Shown in pieces: positions 1-7,407 of a stretch of 64,000 nucleotides of DNA. The stretch is from Bacillus sp. 03113 (lineage in GTDB: Bacteria; Bacillota; Bacilli; Bacillales; Cytobacillaceae). The notes beneath the pieces were generated by a model. It ran no database searches and was not told the origin of the DNA. It worked only from the letters and a program-made list of their open reading frames with translations. Positions within the stretch are counted from its first letter, which is position 1. Each line of letters starts with the position of its first letter. The DNA lies in NCBI RefSeq assembly GCF_006546985.1, contig NZ_VATK01000015.1:1-64000 (forward strand), written 5' to 3'. The position numbers were made by a program, and so were the translations under genes.

Positions 1-91
1 CGATGGAAAAATTCTTAAAAGATATGGGATAAAACCTTTAAAATTAATTTGGAGATTCAACAAAATTTTCTGGTATTTAAAAAATAACTAA
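1..91 (+). CDS. Possible C-terminal tail of an unidentified upstream gene
   Basis: Frame 2 is open from the window edge to a TAA at 89-91, giving about 29 codons rich in Lys, Ile, Trp and Phe. A strong Shine-Dalgarno-like AAGGAGGTGA follows at 91-100. A shorter alternative in frame 3 stops at 30-32. I cannot assign either to a family. Neither resembles the flagellar hook gene expected upstream of swrD, but too little is visible to decide. This is an inference from an open frame only. Confidence 0.2.
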   Translation, partial: DGKILKRYGIKPLKLIWRFNKIFWYLKNN

Positions 92-101
92 AGGAGGTGA
101 G

Positions 102-157
102 TCCTGGTTATTTTAATATGTTTTGTTATGAATTGTTATATTTTAATATGACCAGGA
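102..157. repeat. Short inverted and direct repeats upstream of swrD
   Basis: TCCTGGT at 102-108 is mirrored by ACCAGGA at 151-157. Between them a 12-base word TATTTTAATATG occurs twice in direct orientation, at 109-120 and 139-150. The segment follows an AAGGAGGTGA with no credible gene after it: the only frame from ATG 118 runs 16 codons. It could be a stem-loop, an operator or a gene remnant. Confidence 0.4.
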
Positions 158-170
158 TAAGAGAGTGACC

Positions 171-199
171 TTTAGACTCATGTTTTTTCGATTTATAAT
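171..199 (+). promoter_or_regulatory. Candidate sigma-A promoter upstream of swrD
   Basis: TTAGAC at 171-176 and TATAAT at 194-199 are separated by 17 bases. The -10 is a perfect consensus and the -35 is weak. If active, it would start transcription inside what is usually one continuous fla/che operon. Confidence 0.4.
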
Positions 200-258
200 A
201 AAGCTAGAAACACTTTTTTCGAAGAATATGTTTAAATGGTCATTCTCTAATTAGTACA

Positions 259-480
259 TTGATTAAAGTAACTCGCTTAAATGGAAAACCGTTTTTCATT
301 AATGCCTTGTTTATAGAAACAATCGAATCTTTTCCAGATACAACACTAATGTTAACAAACGGGAGAAAATATGTTGTAAAGGAAACTGAGAAACAAATCG
401 TTAATAGCGTTTTAGATTATTACAAATCTATCAATTTATTTGGACTAGATTTATGTGGGGAAAGTGATCATGAAGAATAG
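259..480 (+). CDS. swrD: Swarming motility protein SwrD (FlbD/YlzI family)
   Basis: This 73-residue protein starts MIKVTRLNGKPFFINA, the typical FlbD-family opening. In B. subtilis SwrD (YlzI) is needed for full flagellar power and swarming and lies between flgE and fliL. The start codon is TTG at 259, chosen because it aligns with the family's N-terminus; no good ribosome binding site is visible before it. The end overlaps the start of fliL by 11 bases, which suggests translational coupling. The odd feature is the upstream side: 258 bases without a recognisable hook gene and with a possible promoter of its own. Confidence 0.85.
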   Translation: MIKVTRLNGKPFFINALFIETIESFPDTTLMLTNGRKYVVKETEKQIVNSVLDYYKSINLFGLDLCGESDHEE

Positions 481-898
481 TAGTATGTTAACAAAGGTGC
501 TTATCTGGGTAATGATCTTAGTTCTTTTAAGTGCTGTTGGACTATTTATTTATTTAAAGCTTATGAATACAGACAAATCAAATACTCCATCTATAGATGA
601 GGTTTTAGAGGAATCTGTAGATGTTCCCCAAATTACAACCAACCTAGCAAGCGATGATTACATCCGTATCTCTTTTAAAATACAAACGGATAGTAAAAAA
701 GCGAAAACTGAACTAGAAAAAAGAGATTTTCAGGTTAAAAACATTATTATCCAAGAATTATCTGAAAAAAAACCGGATGATCTAAAGGGGAAACAAGGGC
801 AAGTAAATTTAGAAACTGAGCTAAAAAATAAAATTAATGAACTAATGCAAGATGGGAAAATAGAAAAAGTCTATGTTACAGAATCTCTTTTACAATGA
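470..898 (+). CDS. fliL: Flagellar basal body-associated protein FliL
   Basis: This 142-residue protein has a short cytoplasmic N-terminus, one membrane segment at about residues 6-27 and an extracytoplasmic FliL domain ending in a conserved short C-terminus. FliL surrounds the stator at the flagellar motor and supports torque. I chose ATG 470, which overlaps swrD, over the upstream in-frame GTG 455, because it gives the compact N-terminus usual for the family. The position between swrD and fliM is the normal one. A 100-base spacer follows before fliM. Confidence 0.9.
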   Translation: MKNSSMLTKVLIWVMILVLLSAVGLFIYLKLMNTDKSNTPSIDEVLEESVDVPQITTNLASDDYIRISFKIQTDSKKAKTELEKRDFQVKNIIIQELSEKKPDDLKGKQGQVNLETELKNKINELMQDGKIEKVYVTESLLQ

Positions 899-1002
899 TT
901 GGAAAGAACTAACCTCTTCGTATAGTTCAACAGAAAAAACCTTCATTAATAGAATGATCAATTACTATTAAAATGAATTTGGTTCACATAGGGGGTGATA
1001 CA

Positions 1003-2001
1003 TTGTCAGGAGAGGTTCTATCACAAAATGAAATAGATGCCCTTTTATCAGCTTTGTCAACTGGTGAAATGGATGCTGAAGCATTAAAAAAAGAACAATC
1101 TGAGAAAAAAGTAAAGATCTATGATTTTAAAAGAGCTTTAAGGTTTTCTAAAGATCAAATACGCAGCTTAACAAGAATTCATGAGAATTTTGCCAGGTTA
1201 TTAACCAACTATTTTTCAGCGCAATTGAGAACGTATGTACAAATAACCGTTTCCTCAGCTGACCAAATACCTTATGAAGAATTTATTCGATCAATACCTA
1301 AGATGACGATCTTAAATGTGTTTGAAGTACCTCCACTAGAAGGAAGGGTCCTAATGGAGGTGAATCCTAATATAGCATATACGATGATGGAGCGAATGTT
1401 AGGAGGAAGCGGCTCAAGCAATCATAAATTTGAAAAATTAACTGAAATTGAAACGAAAATAATGTCAAATATATTTGAACGGGCCTTTGAACATTTAAGA
1501 GAAGCGTGGGCGACAATATCGGATATTGATCCGATCTTAACTGACTTTGAAGTGAATCCACAATTTTTACAAATGGTATCACCAAATGAAACAGTTATTG
1601 TCATTTCATTAAATACTACTATTAATAAGAACAGTGGAATGATCAATATTTGCATTCCATATGTTGTGCTGGAATCAGTAATCCCAAAATTATCCGTTCG
1701 ATACTGGATGCAAAATGAAAGAAAGGATCCAGAAAAAGAGGATATTGAAAGACTGGAAAAAGGGATTCAACAATCAATTATAGAGCTTACAACAGAACTA
1801 GGGAGGACGAATATTTCGATTCAAGATTTATTAACACTAGATCCCGGAGATGTTATTGAATTAAATCAAAGAATTAATCAGCCTTTAATCATAAATGTTA
1901 GCGGGATCCCCAAATTTGTTGGACAACCAGGAAAAGTAACGAAAAAACAAGCTATTCAAATATTACATGCATTAAAGGAAGGAGATGAACATGATGAGTA
2001 A
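1003..2001 (+). CDS. fliM: Flagellar motor switch protein FliM
   Basis: FliM forms part of the C-ring that sets rotation direction when CheY-P binds. The 332-residue product starts MSGEVLSQNEIDALLSAL, with the N-terminal CheY-P docking motif LSQNEIDALL, then a CheC-like middle domain and a C-terminal SpoA/FliN-like domain (about residues 250-320). The start is TTG 1003, preceded by GGGGGTGA at 991-998. A longer frame from ATG 973 adds ten residues not found in B. subtilis FliM, so I rejected it. The stop overlaps the start of fliY. Confidence 0.96.
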   Translation: MSGEVLSQNEIDALLSALSTGEMDAEALKKEQSEKKVKIYDFKRALRFSKDQIRSLTRIHENFARLLTNYFSAQLRTYVQITVSSADQIPYEEFIRSIPKMTILNVFEVPPLEGRVLMEVNPNIAYTMMERMLGGSGSSNHKFEKLTEIETKIMSNIFERAFEHLREAWATISDIDPILTDFEVNPQFLQMVSPNETVIVISLNTTINKNSGMINICIPYVVLESVIPKLSVRYWMQNERKDPEKEDIERLEKGIQQSIIELTTELGRTNISIQDLLTLDPGDVIELNQRINQPLIINVSGIPKFVGQPGKVTKKQAIQILHALKEGDEHDE

Positions 2002-3205
2002 TGAGATGCTTTCACAAGATGAAATAGATGCCTTATTAAAAGGAAATGATTACTCCCAATCTTCTAGTAAAGAAGATTCCTATGAAATAAATCCTTCCTT
2101 ATCGACTATAGAGATAGATGCATTGGGAGAAATAGGGAATATTTCCTTTGGAAGCTCTGCAACAGCTTTGTCAGCTTTATTAAATCAAAAGGTTGACATT
2201 ACTACTCCAGTAGTGCAAGTAATTGAAAAAAGTAAATTGATACATGAATTTCCAGAACCATATATTGCTATACAAGTTCATTTTACGAAAGGATTCACTG
2301 GTAGTAATCTTTTAGTATTTCAACAAGGAGATGCTTCTGCTATTGCTGACATCATGCTAGGTGGAGATGGTACAAATTTGCCGGATTCATTAGGCGAAAT
2401 TCAAATCAGTGCTGTCCAAGAAGCGATGAACCAGATGATGGGTTCTGCAGCTACTTCTATGTCTACAATTTTCAATAAAATAGTCGATATTTCACCGCCT
2501 TCCATAGATGTATTAAATGTTAAAGAAGGTGAAGGTACAAATCGAATTCCTGAAGATGAGCTGCTAGTTAAAACTTCTTTTAGATTGAAAATCGGGGAAA
2601 TCATAGATTCAAAAATCATGCAATTACTCCCTATTCATTTTGCAAAAAGTATGGTGGAAGAATTGTTAAATCCTCAGGAAACTGCTTCAGAGGAAAAATC
2701 ATCTTCTTCTAATTTGAGCGAAAATCATTTAGAACAAAACTTGAGTTCTAAACAATCTTTTGATTCTATAGGCCATCATGAAGAAAGAAATCAATATGAG
2801 TCTATGCAAAGTACATATTCAAAGGATCAAAAAAATGTTAGTAGTTCACAGCATTTTGGCAATAGCTTTACTGGAGGAGAACAGCCTAAAGTCCAACCGG
2901 CCGTTTTTACTGATTTTGAACCTTATACATTGCCTGAAGCTGAGGTGAAAAATTTAAATGTACTAATGGATATTCCATTGGAAATTACGGTTGAGTTGGG
3001 GAGAACTAAACGTTCTGTCAAAGAAATTTTAGAGCTATCAGCAGGATCTATCATAGAGTTAGATAATTTAGCTGGAGAACCAGTGAATATTCTGATAAAT
3101 GGAAGACTTATTGCAAAAGGGGAAGTAGTCGTAATAGATGAAAATTTTGGAGTTAGGGTCACAGATATTCTTAGTCAAAGCGACCGTATAAAAAAATTAA
3201 GATAA
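1991..3205 (+). CDS. fliY: Flagellar switch phosphatase FliY
   Basis: FliY is the Gram-positive C-ring protein that combines a CheC-type CheY-P phosphatase with a FliN-like switch domain. The 404-residue product has an N-terminal CheY-P binding motif LSQDEIDALL, a CheC-like domain with the two phosphatase helices (IDALGEIGNISFGSS and SAVQEAMNQMMGSA), a low-complexity Ser/Glu/Asn/Gln linker (about residues 225-300), and a C-terminal SpoA domain. ATG 1991 is chosen from three nearby ATGs (1985, 1991, 1994) by its spacing from AAGGAAGGAG. It overlaps the end of fliM. Confidence 0.95.
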   Translation: MMSNEMLSQDEIDALLKGNDYSQSSSKEDSYEINPSLSTIEIDALGEIGNISFGSSATALSALLNQKVDITTPVVQVIEKSKLIHEFPEPYIAIQVHFTKGFTGSNLLVFQQGDASAIADIMLGGDGTNLPDSLGEIQISAVQEAMNQMMGSAATSMSTIFNKIVDISPPSIDVLNVKEGEGTNRIPEDELLVKTSFRLKIGEIIDSKIMQLLPIHFAKSMVEELLNPQETASEEKSSSSNLSENHLEQNLSSKQSFDSIGHHEERNQYESMQSTYSKDQKNVSSSQHFGNSFTGGEQPKVQPAVFTDFEPYTLPEAEVKNLNVLMDIPLEITVELGRTKRSVKEILELSAGSIIELDNLAGEPVNILINGRLIAKGEVVVIDENFGVRVTDILSQSDRIKKLR

Positions 3206-3224
3206 AGTTGGGGGTTTGTAGAAT

Positions 3225-3587
3225 ATGGCGAATAAAATATTAGTTGTTGATGATGCGGCATTTATGAGAATGATGATTAAAGATATTCTAACAAAAAATG
3301 GATTTGATGTTGTCGCTGAGGCTGCAGACGGGATTCAAGCTATTGAAAAATATAAGGAACATCAACCAGACTTAGTTACTATGGATATTACAATGCCTGA
3401 AATGGATGGTATTACAGCTTTAAAAGAGATTAAAAAAATTAATTCGAATGCAAAAGTTATTATGTGTTCGGCTATGGGGCAGCAAGCGATGGTAATAGAT
3501 GCTATTCAAGCTGGTGCGAAGGATTTTATTGTTAAGCCTTTTCAAGCGGATCGAGTTATCGAAGCCATTTCAAAAACATTAGGATAA
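3225..3587 (+). CDS. cheY: Chemotaxis response regulator CheY
   Basis: This is a 120-residue single-domain receiver. The acidic pocket is Asp9-Asp10, the phosphorylation site is Asp54 in LVTMDITMPEMDG, and the conserved Lys lies in the FIVKPF motif near residue 104. CheA phosphorylates it; CheY-P binds FliM and FliY and promotes counter-clockwise rotation in Bacillus. It sits 19 bases after fliY with GGGGGT upstream of ATG 3225. Confidence 0.97.
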   Translation: MANKILVVDDAAFMRMMIKDILTKNGFDVVAEAADGIQAIEKYKEHQPDLVTMDITMPEMDGITALKEIKKINSNAKVIMCSAMGQQAMVIDAIQAGAKDFIVKPFQADRVIEAISKTLG

Positions 3588-3617
3588 GCAATATTGGGTA
3601 GTAAAGGGTGCAAATAA

Positions 3618-4286
3618 ATGCTAAATCGAATAAAAAAAATGCCTTATCTGCTCCTATTGATGATTGCTCTGCTAGGTTTTCATACGGAAGCCTATGCAGA
3701 GCAGCTTAATAACAGCGTTAAGGAATGCATAGAAAATCCTAAAAGTTGTGATAATCAATTTACAAATCAAACAAAAAACAATGATAAGAAACAAGTTTCA
3801 GAGAGCGTTGGATTGAATATAATAGATTTTTTCAAAATGATCATGGCAACTATTTTTGTTGTTTTCTTGCTTTACTATTTGCTAAAAATGATCAATAAAA
3901 AGAATAAAAGTTTTGGCAGTTCTCAGTTAATAGAAAATTTAGGTGGTACCTCACTAGGCACAAATAGATCTGTTCAAATCATTAAAGTAGGAAATCAATT
4001 ATTAGTCATCGGAGTTGGAGAAAGCATTCAACTTTTAAAGGAAATAACAGATCATGATGAATATAACAGGATAATTAAGGAATACAATGAACGAATGGAC
4101 CAAATGACCCAACCAAGCGATATTGTGACAAAGGTGCTGAATAAAATGAAAAAAAGCTCATCTGTTCATCATAAAAATGGCTCTCATTTTCAAGTAATGT
4201 TAAAAAATCATTTGAATGAGCTTGTTCAAGGAAGAAAAAATAAGTTTATGGAGCTAGAGGAGAAAGGAAAACCAGAAGATGAATGA
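3618..4286 (+). CDS. fliZ: Flagellar export component FliZ/FliO
   Basis: This 222-residue protein has a signal-like N-terminus (about residues 10-28, ending near AYAEQ), a short Cys-containing external segment, a membrane segment at about residues 75-95 and a FliO-type cytoplasmic domain. In Bacillus this gene is named fliZ and the protein is the FliO counterpart that helps assemble the FliP pore of the type III export gate. The C-terminal tail is long and basic. Its stop overlaps the start of fliP by 8 bases. Confidence 0.88.
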   Translation: MLNRIKKMPYLLLLMIALLGFHTEAYAEQLNNSVKECIENPKSCDNQFTNQTKNNDKKQVSESVGLNIIDFFKMIMATIFVVFLLYYLLKMINKKNKSFGSSQLIENLGGTSLGTNRSVQIIKVGNQLLVIGVGESIQLLKEITDHDEYNRIIKEYNERMDQMTQPSDIVTKVLNKMKKSSSVHHKNGSHFQVMLKNHLNELVQGRKNKFMELEEKGKPEDE

Positions 4287-4944
4287 GTTTATGGATTTTT
4301 TTCAAAACAGTTCACCAGAAAATGTGTCAACTTCTGTAAAGCTGTTTTTATTATTAACAGTTCTTTCGCTAGCTCCTAGTATTCTTATCTTAATGACATC
4401 CTTTACTAGAATCGTCATTGTTCTCTCCTTTGTCAGAACAGCGCTTGGAACTCAGCAAATGCCACCAAATCAAGTAATTGTGGGTATATCACTTTTTTTA
4501 ACTTTTTTTATTATGGCACCTATCTTTCAAAAGGTAAATGATCAAGCTTTAACACCTTTATTTAATGAAGAAATTAATTTGGATGAGGCATATGAAAAAG
4601 CAGCTGTTCCTTTTAAAGAATTTATGAGTGCACATACGAGACAGAAGGATTTAGCACTCTTTTTAGAATATTCGAATGCAGATAGACCAAAATCCATTGA
4701 AGATATTCCTTTAACGACACTAGTTCCAGCTTATGCGATTAGTGAGTTAAAAACTGCTTTTCAAATTGGTTTTATGATATTTATTCCTTTTCTTGTTATA
4801 GACATGATTGTCGCAAGTGTATTAATGTCAATGGGAATGATGATGCTACCACCAGTTATGATTTCTTTACCATTTAAAATTCTTCTATTTATTTTAGTAG
4901 ATGGGTGGTATTTAGTAGTTAAATCACTTTTACAAAGCTTTTAA
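4279..4944 (+). CDS. fliP: Flagellar type III export gate protein FliP
   Basis: FliP forms the core of the export gate with FliQ and FliR. The 221-residue product has the FliP signature around TSFTRIVIVLSFVRTALGTQ (about residues 42-61), followed by QMPPNQVIVG, and four membrane segments. Its first ATG lies inside the end of fliZ, indicating coupling. No extra cleavable signal peptide of the enterobacterial kind is obvious. Confidence 0.97.
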   Translation: MNEFMDFFQNSSPENVSTSVKLFLLLTVLSLAPSILILMTSFTRIVIVLSFVRTALGTQQMPPNQVIVGISLFLTFFIMAPIFQKVNDQALTPLFNEEINLDEAYEKAAVPFKEFMSAHTRQKDLALFLEYSNADRPKSIEDIPLTTLVPAYAISELKTAFQIGFMIFIPFLVIDMIVASVLMSMGMMMLPPVMISLPFKILLFILVDGWYLVVKSLLQSF

Positions 4945-4957
4945 GCAGGTGAAAAAA

Positions 4958-5227
4958 ATGACTTCAGAAGCAGTAATCTCTATTGCTGAGCGGGGAATTA
5001 TGACCGTGTTAATTGTGTGTGGACCGTTATTATTAATTGCCCTTGTTGTTGGATTAATAATAAGTATTTTTCAAGCGGCTACACAAATACAAGAACAAAC
5101 TTTAGCATTTGTTCCAAAAATTATTGCTGTGTTATTAGGCATTATCTTTTTTGGGCCATGGATGTTAAGCAAAATGCTTTCTTATGCAAATGAAATATTT
5201 TCGAATTTAACTAGATTTGTAGGCTGA
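4958..5227 (+). CDS. fliQ: Flagellar export gate protein FliQ
   Basis: This 89-residue protein has two membrane helices (about 13-37 and 50-72) and the conserved segment FQAATQIQEQTLAFVPKI between them. It stacks around the FliP-FliR pore. I chose ATG 4958, which has an AGGTG site six bases upstream, over GTG 4949, which is part of that site. The length equals that of B. subtilis FliQ. Confidence 0.96.
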   Translation: MTSEAVISIAERGIMTVLIVCGPLLLIALVVGLIISIFQAATQIQEQTLAFVPKIIAVLLGIIFFGPWMLSKMLSYANEIFSNLTRFVG

Positions 5228-5232
5228 ACGAA

Positions 5233-6009
5233 ATGATTAATTATATAGATAAATTCCCTATTTTTTTGTTGATTTTTGTAAGAGTTACAGCTTTTTTTCT
5301 TATGATGCCGATATTTTCATATCGGACCATTCCGAATTCACAAAAAATTGGTCTTGGTTTTTTTCTTGCCTGGATATTATTTTTTTCCAATGATGCCCAA
5401 AATGTAGAGATCGATGGTTTTTATTTCTTATTAATATTAAAAGAGGCATTTGTAGGCATTTTTTTAGGATTTATTGCGTACTTGATTCTCTCTGCCATTC
5501 AAATTGCGGGTGGTTTCATTGATTTTCAAATGGGTTTTACGATTGCGAATGTAATCGATCCGCAAACAGGATCACAAAGCCCGCTAATGGGACAATTTTT
5601 GAATACAATTGCTCTTTTCTTTCTACTTACCGTAAATGGGCATCACTTGTTAATAGATGGAATTATGAGCAGTTATCATTTTATCCCTGTCGACCAGCCA
5701 TGGATTCACCTAGGCAATGAAGGATTTGTGGTATCTGTCATGAAGGCTTTTAATCTTATGTTTTTAATCGCTTTTCAAATGGCTATTCCAGTTGTAGGGA
5801 GTCTTTTTCTTGTTGATGTAGCTTTAGGTATAGTCGCAAGAACTGTCCCGCAGATAAATGTTTTTGTCATTGGCCTTCCATTAAAGATCGGTGTAAGTTT
5901 TGCTATTTTAATAGCTATTATAAGTGTAATGATCACCGTGATTACGAAGTTATTTGAAACGATGTTAAAAATTATGCATGATATGATGCTGCTATTAGGG
6001 GGCTCTTAA
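5233..6009 (+). CDS. fliR: Flagellar export gate protein FliR
   Basis: This 258-residue, very hydrophobic protein has about six membrane segments and the conserved FliR stretches GGFIDFQMGFTIANVIDPQ (about residues 92-110) and QINVFVIGLPLKI near residue 210. It completes the FliP5Q4R1 export gate. The gene starts 5 bases after fliQ and its stop abuts the flhB start. Confidence 0.96.
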   Translation: MINYIDKFPIFLLIFVRVTAFFLMMPIFSYRTIPNSQKIGLGFFLAWILFFSNDAQNVEIDGFYFLLILKEAFVGIFLGFIAYLILSAIQIAGGFIDFQMGFTIANVIDPQTGSQSPLMGQFLNTIALFFLLTVNGHHLLIDGIMSSYHFIPVDQPWIHLGNEGFVVSVMKAFNLMFLIAFQMAIPVVGSLFLVDVALGIVARTVPQINVFVIGLPLKIGVSFAILIAIISVMITVITKLFETMLKIMHDMMLLLGGS

Positions 6010-7095
6010 ATGAAATGGATTTCCCTTGATTTACAATATTTTGCGGGTGAGAAAACAGAAAAAGCAACTCCGAAGAAGCGTCAAGATACAAGAAAAAAAG
6101 GACAGGTCGTAAAAAGTCAGGATGTTAATACTTCCTTAATTTTATTAGCTGTTTTCCTTTTTCTTTTTTTTGCAGGTCCCTATTTACAAGATCATGTGCT
6201 TCACTTGTTTAAACATTCATTTGAAAATTTTATGCTATTAGAGCTATCAGAGAACAATGTGATAAGTTTTTTTTACTCTGTACTTAAAGATCTTTTTTTC
6301 ATAGTTGGACCTATCATGGCAGTTGCAGCTGTGGCTGGAATGATTACAAACTACATGCAGGTTGGATTTATATTTTCTACAGAAACAATTCAATTTAAGC
6401 TGGATAAATTAAATCCTATATCTGGCTTTAAAAGGATTTTCTTATTACGTGCGGTTGTTGAATTGTTTAAATCCATTTTAAAAATTGGTATTGTCGGATT
6501 TATCACTTTTATTGTTATTTGGAAAAATAAAGAAGAATTGATTTTGTTATCACACAAATCAATTGGGGCCTCTCTTTCAAGCTTAGCAAGTATCGTCATT
6601 CAAATGGGGATTTTTTCATCTATCGCACTGCTTTTCCTCGCTATTCTTGATTACATATATCAAAAATTTGATTATGAAAAAAATATTCGTATGTCAAAAC
6701 AAGATATTAAGGATGAGCATAAAGGCACAGAAGGGGATCCTTTTATAAAGTCAAAAATTAAGCAAAAACAAAGAGAAATAGCAATGAGAAGAATGATGCA
6801 AGAAATTCCTAAAGCTGATGTCGTGATTACAAATCCTACACATTATGCAATTGCACTTAAATATGAGGACGGAAAGCACACCGCACCATTTATAGTAGCT
6901 AAAGGTGTAGATTTCATTGCCCTAAAAATTAAAAAGATTGCTAAGGAAAATAATGTAATAATGGTAGAAAATCGCCCGTTAGCAAGAGCTTTATACAGTC
7001 AAATTGAAATCGGAGAGGTCATTCCTGAAGAATTCTTTAAGGCTGTTGCAGAAATTCTTGCATATGTATATAGAACAAAAAACAAGATTAATTAG
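6010..7095 (+). CDS. flhB: Flagellar export switch protein FlhB
   Basis: FlhB controls the substrate-specificity switch of the flagellar export apparatus. The 361-residue product has a basic N-terminus (GEKTEKATPKKRQDTRKKG), four membrane segments (about 40-215) and a cytoplasmic domain with the self-cleavage motif NPTH at about residues 275-278. All expected features are present. The gene follows fliR with no gap, but 312 bases of repeat-rich DNA then separate it from flhA, where close spacing is usual. Confidence 0.97.
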   Translation: MKWISLDLQYFAGEKTEKATPKKRQDTRKKGQVVKSQDVNTSLILLAVFLFLFFAGPYLQDHVLHLFKHSFENFMLLELSENNVISFFYSVLKDLFFIVGPIMAVAAVAGMITNYMQVGFIFSTETIQFKLDKLNPISGFKRIFLLRAVVELFKSILKIGIVGFITFIVIWKNKEELILLSHKSIGASLSSLASIVIQMGIFSSIALLFLAILDYIYQKFDYEKNIRMSKQDIKDEHKGTEGDPFIKSKIKQKQREIAMRRMMQEIPKADVVITNPTHYAIALKYEDGKHTAPFIVAKGVDFIALKIKKIAKENNVIMVENRPLARALYSQIEIGEVIPEEFFKAVAEILAYVYRTKNKIN

Positions 7096-7104
7096 TAATG
7101 CTTC

Positions 7105-7380
7105 TTTTATCCCGCATTAACGGGCAGTAAGACCTCCACCTCTAAGCTTTAGAATTATCGAAGAAGCGAAGGTGGGGGATAACTGCCCGTAAAAGCCCGA
7201 CGACGGACAGGACGTCCTAGTCAGGCGAATGCCACAGGAAGTGGCATGTATGAGCGTGATTGGTTCAACAAACCATCAATGGGGGATGAAGTTGACAAAA
7301 GCGCGACGTCCTGTCGCATTGTCTGTACTAGTACTTCCTGTATGTCGGAAAACCCCCACTGATGGAAGTTTCACTTTATC
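7105..7380. repeat. Composite dispersed repeat, possible IS200/IS605-like remnant (copy 1)
   Basis: This fills the 312-base gap between flhB and flhA and holds no gene. The left end is TTTTATCCCGCATTAACGGG and the right end is GATGGAAGTTTCACTTTATC. Inside, GGGCAGTAAGACCTCCACC (7123-7140) can pair with GGTGGGGGATAACTGCCC (7171-7188). A second block at about 7199-7348 contains self-complementary words such as ACAGGACGTCCT and GCCACAGGAAGTGGC. Shortened copies of both ends occur at 28142 and 38017. Subterminal hairpins without inverted repeats at the tips fit an IS200/IS605-type element, but that is an inference. Confidence 0.6.
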
Positions 7381-7407
7381 TTTCTTATTATGTTAGGAGA
7401 TTGAAAA

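Noticed and set aside
91-168. Small peptide gene after AAGGAGGTGA
   Set aside because: The GTG overlaps the Shine-Dalgarno sequence and ATG 118 is too far from it; the product would be under 25 residues and mostly repeats.
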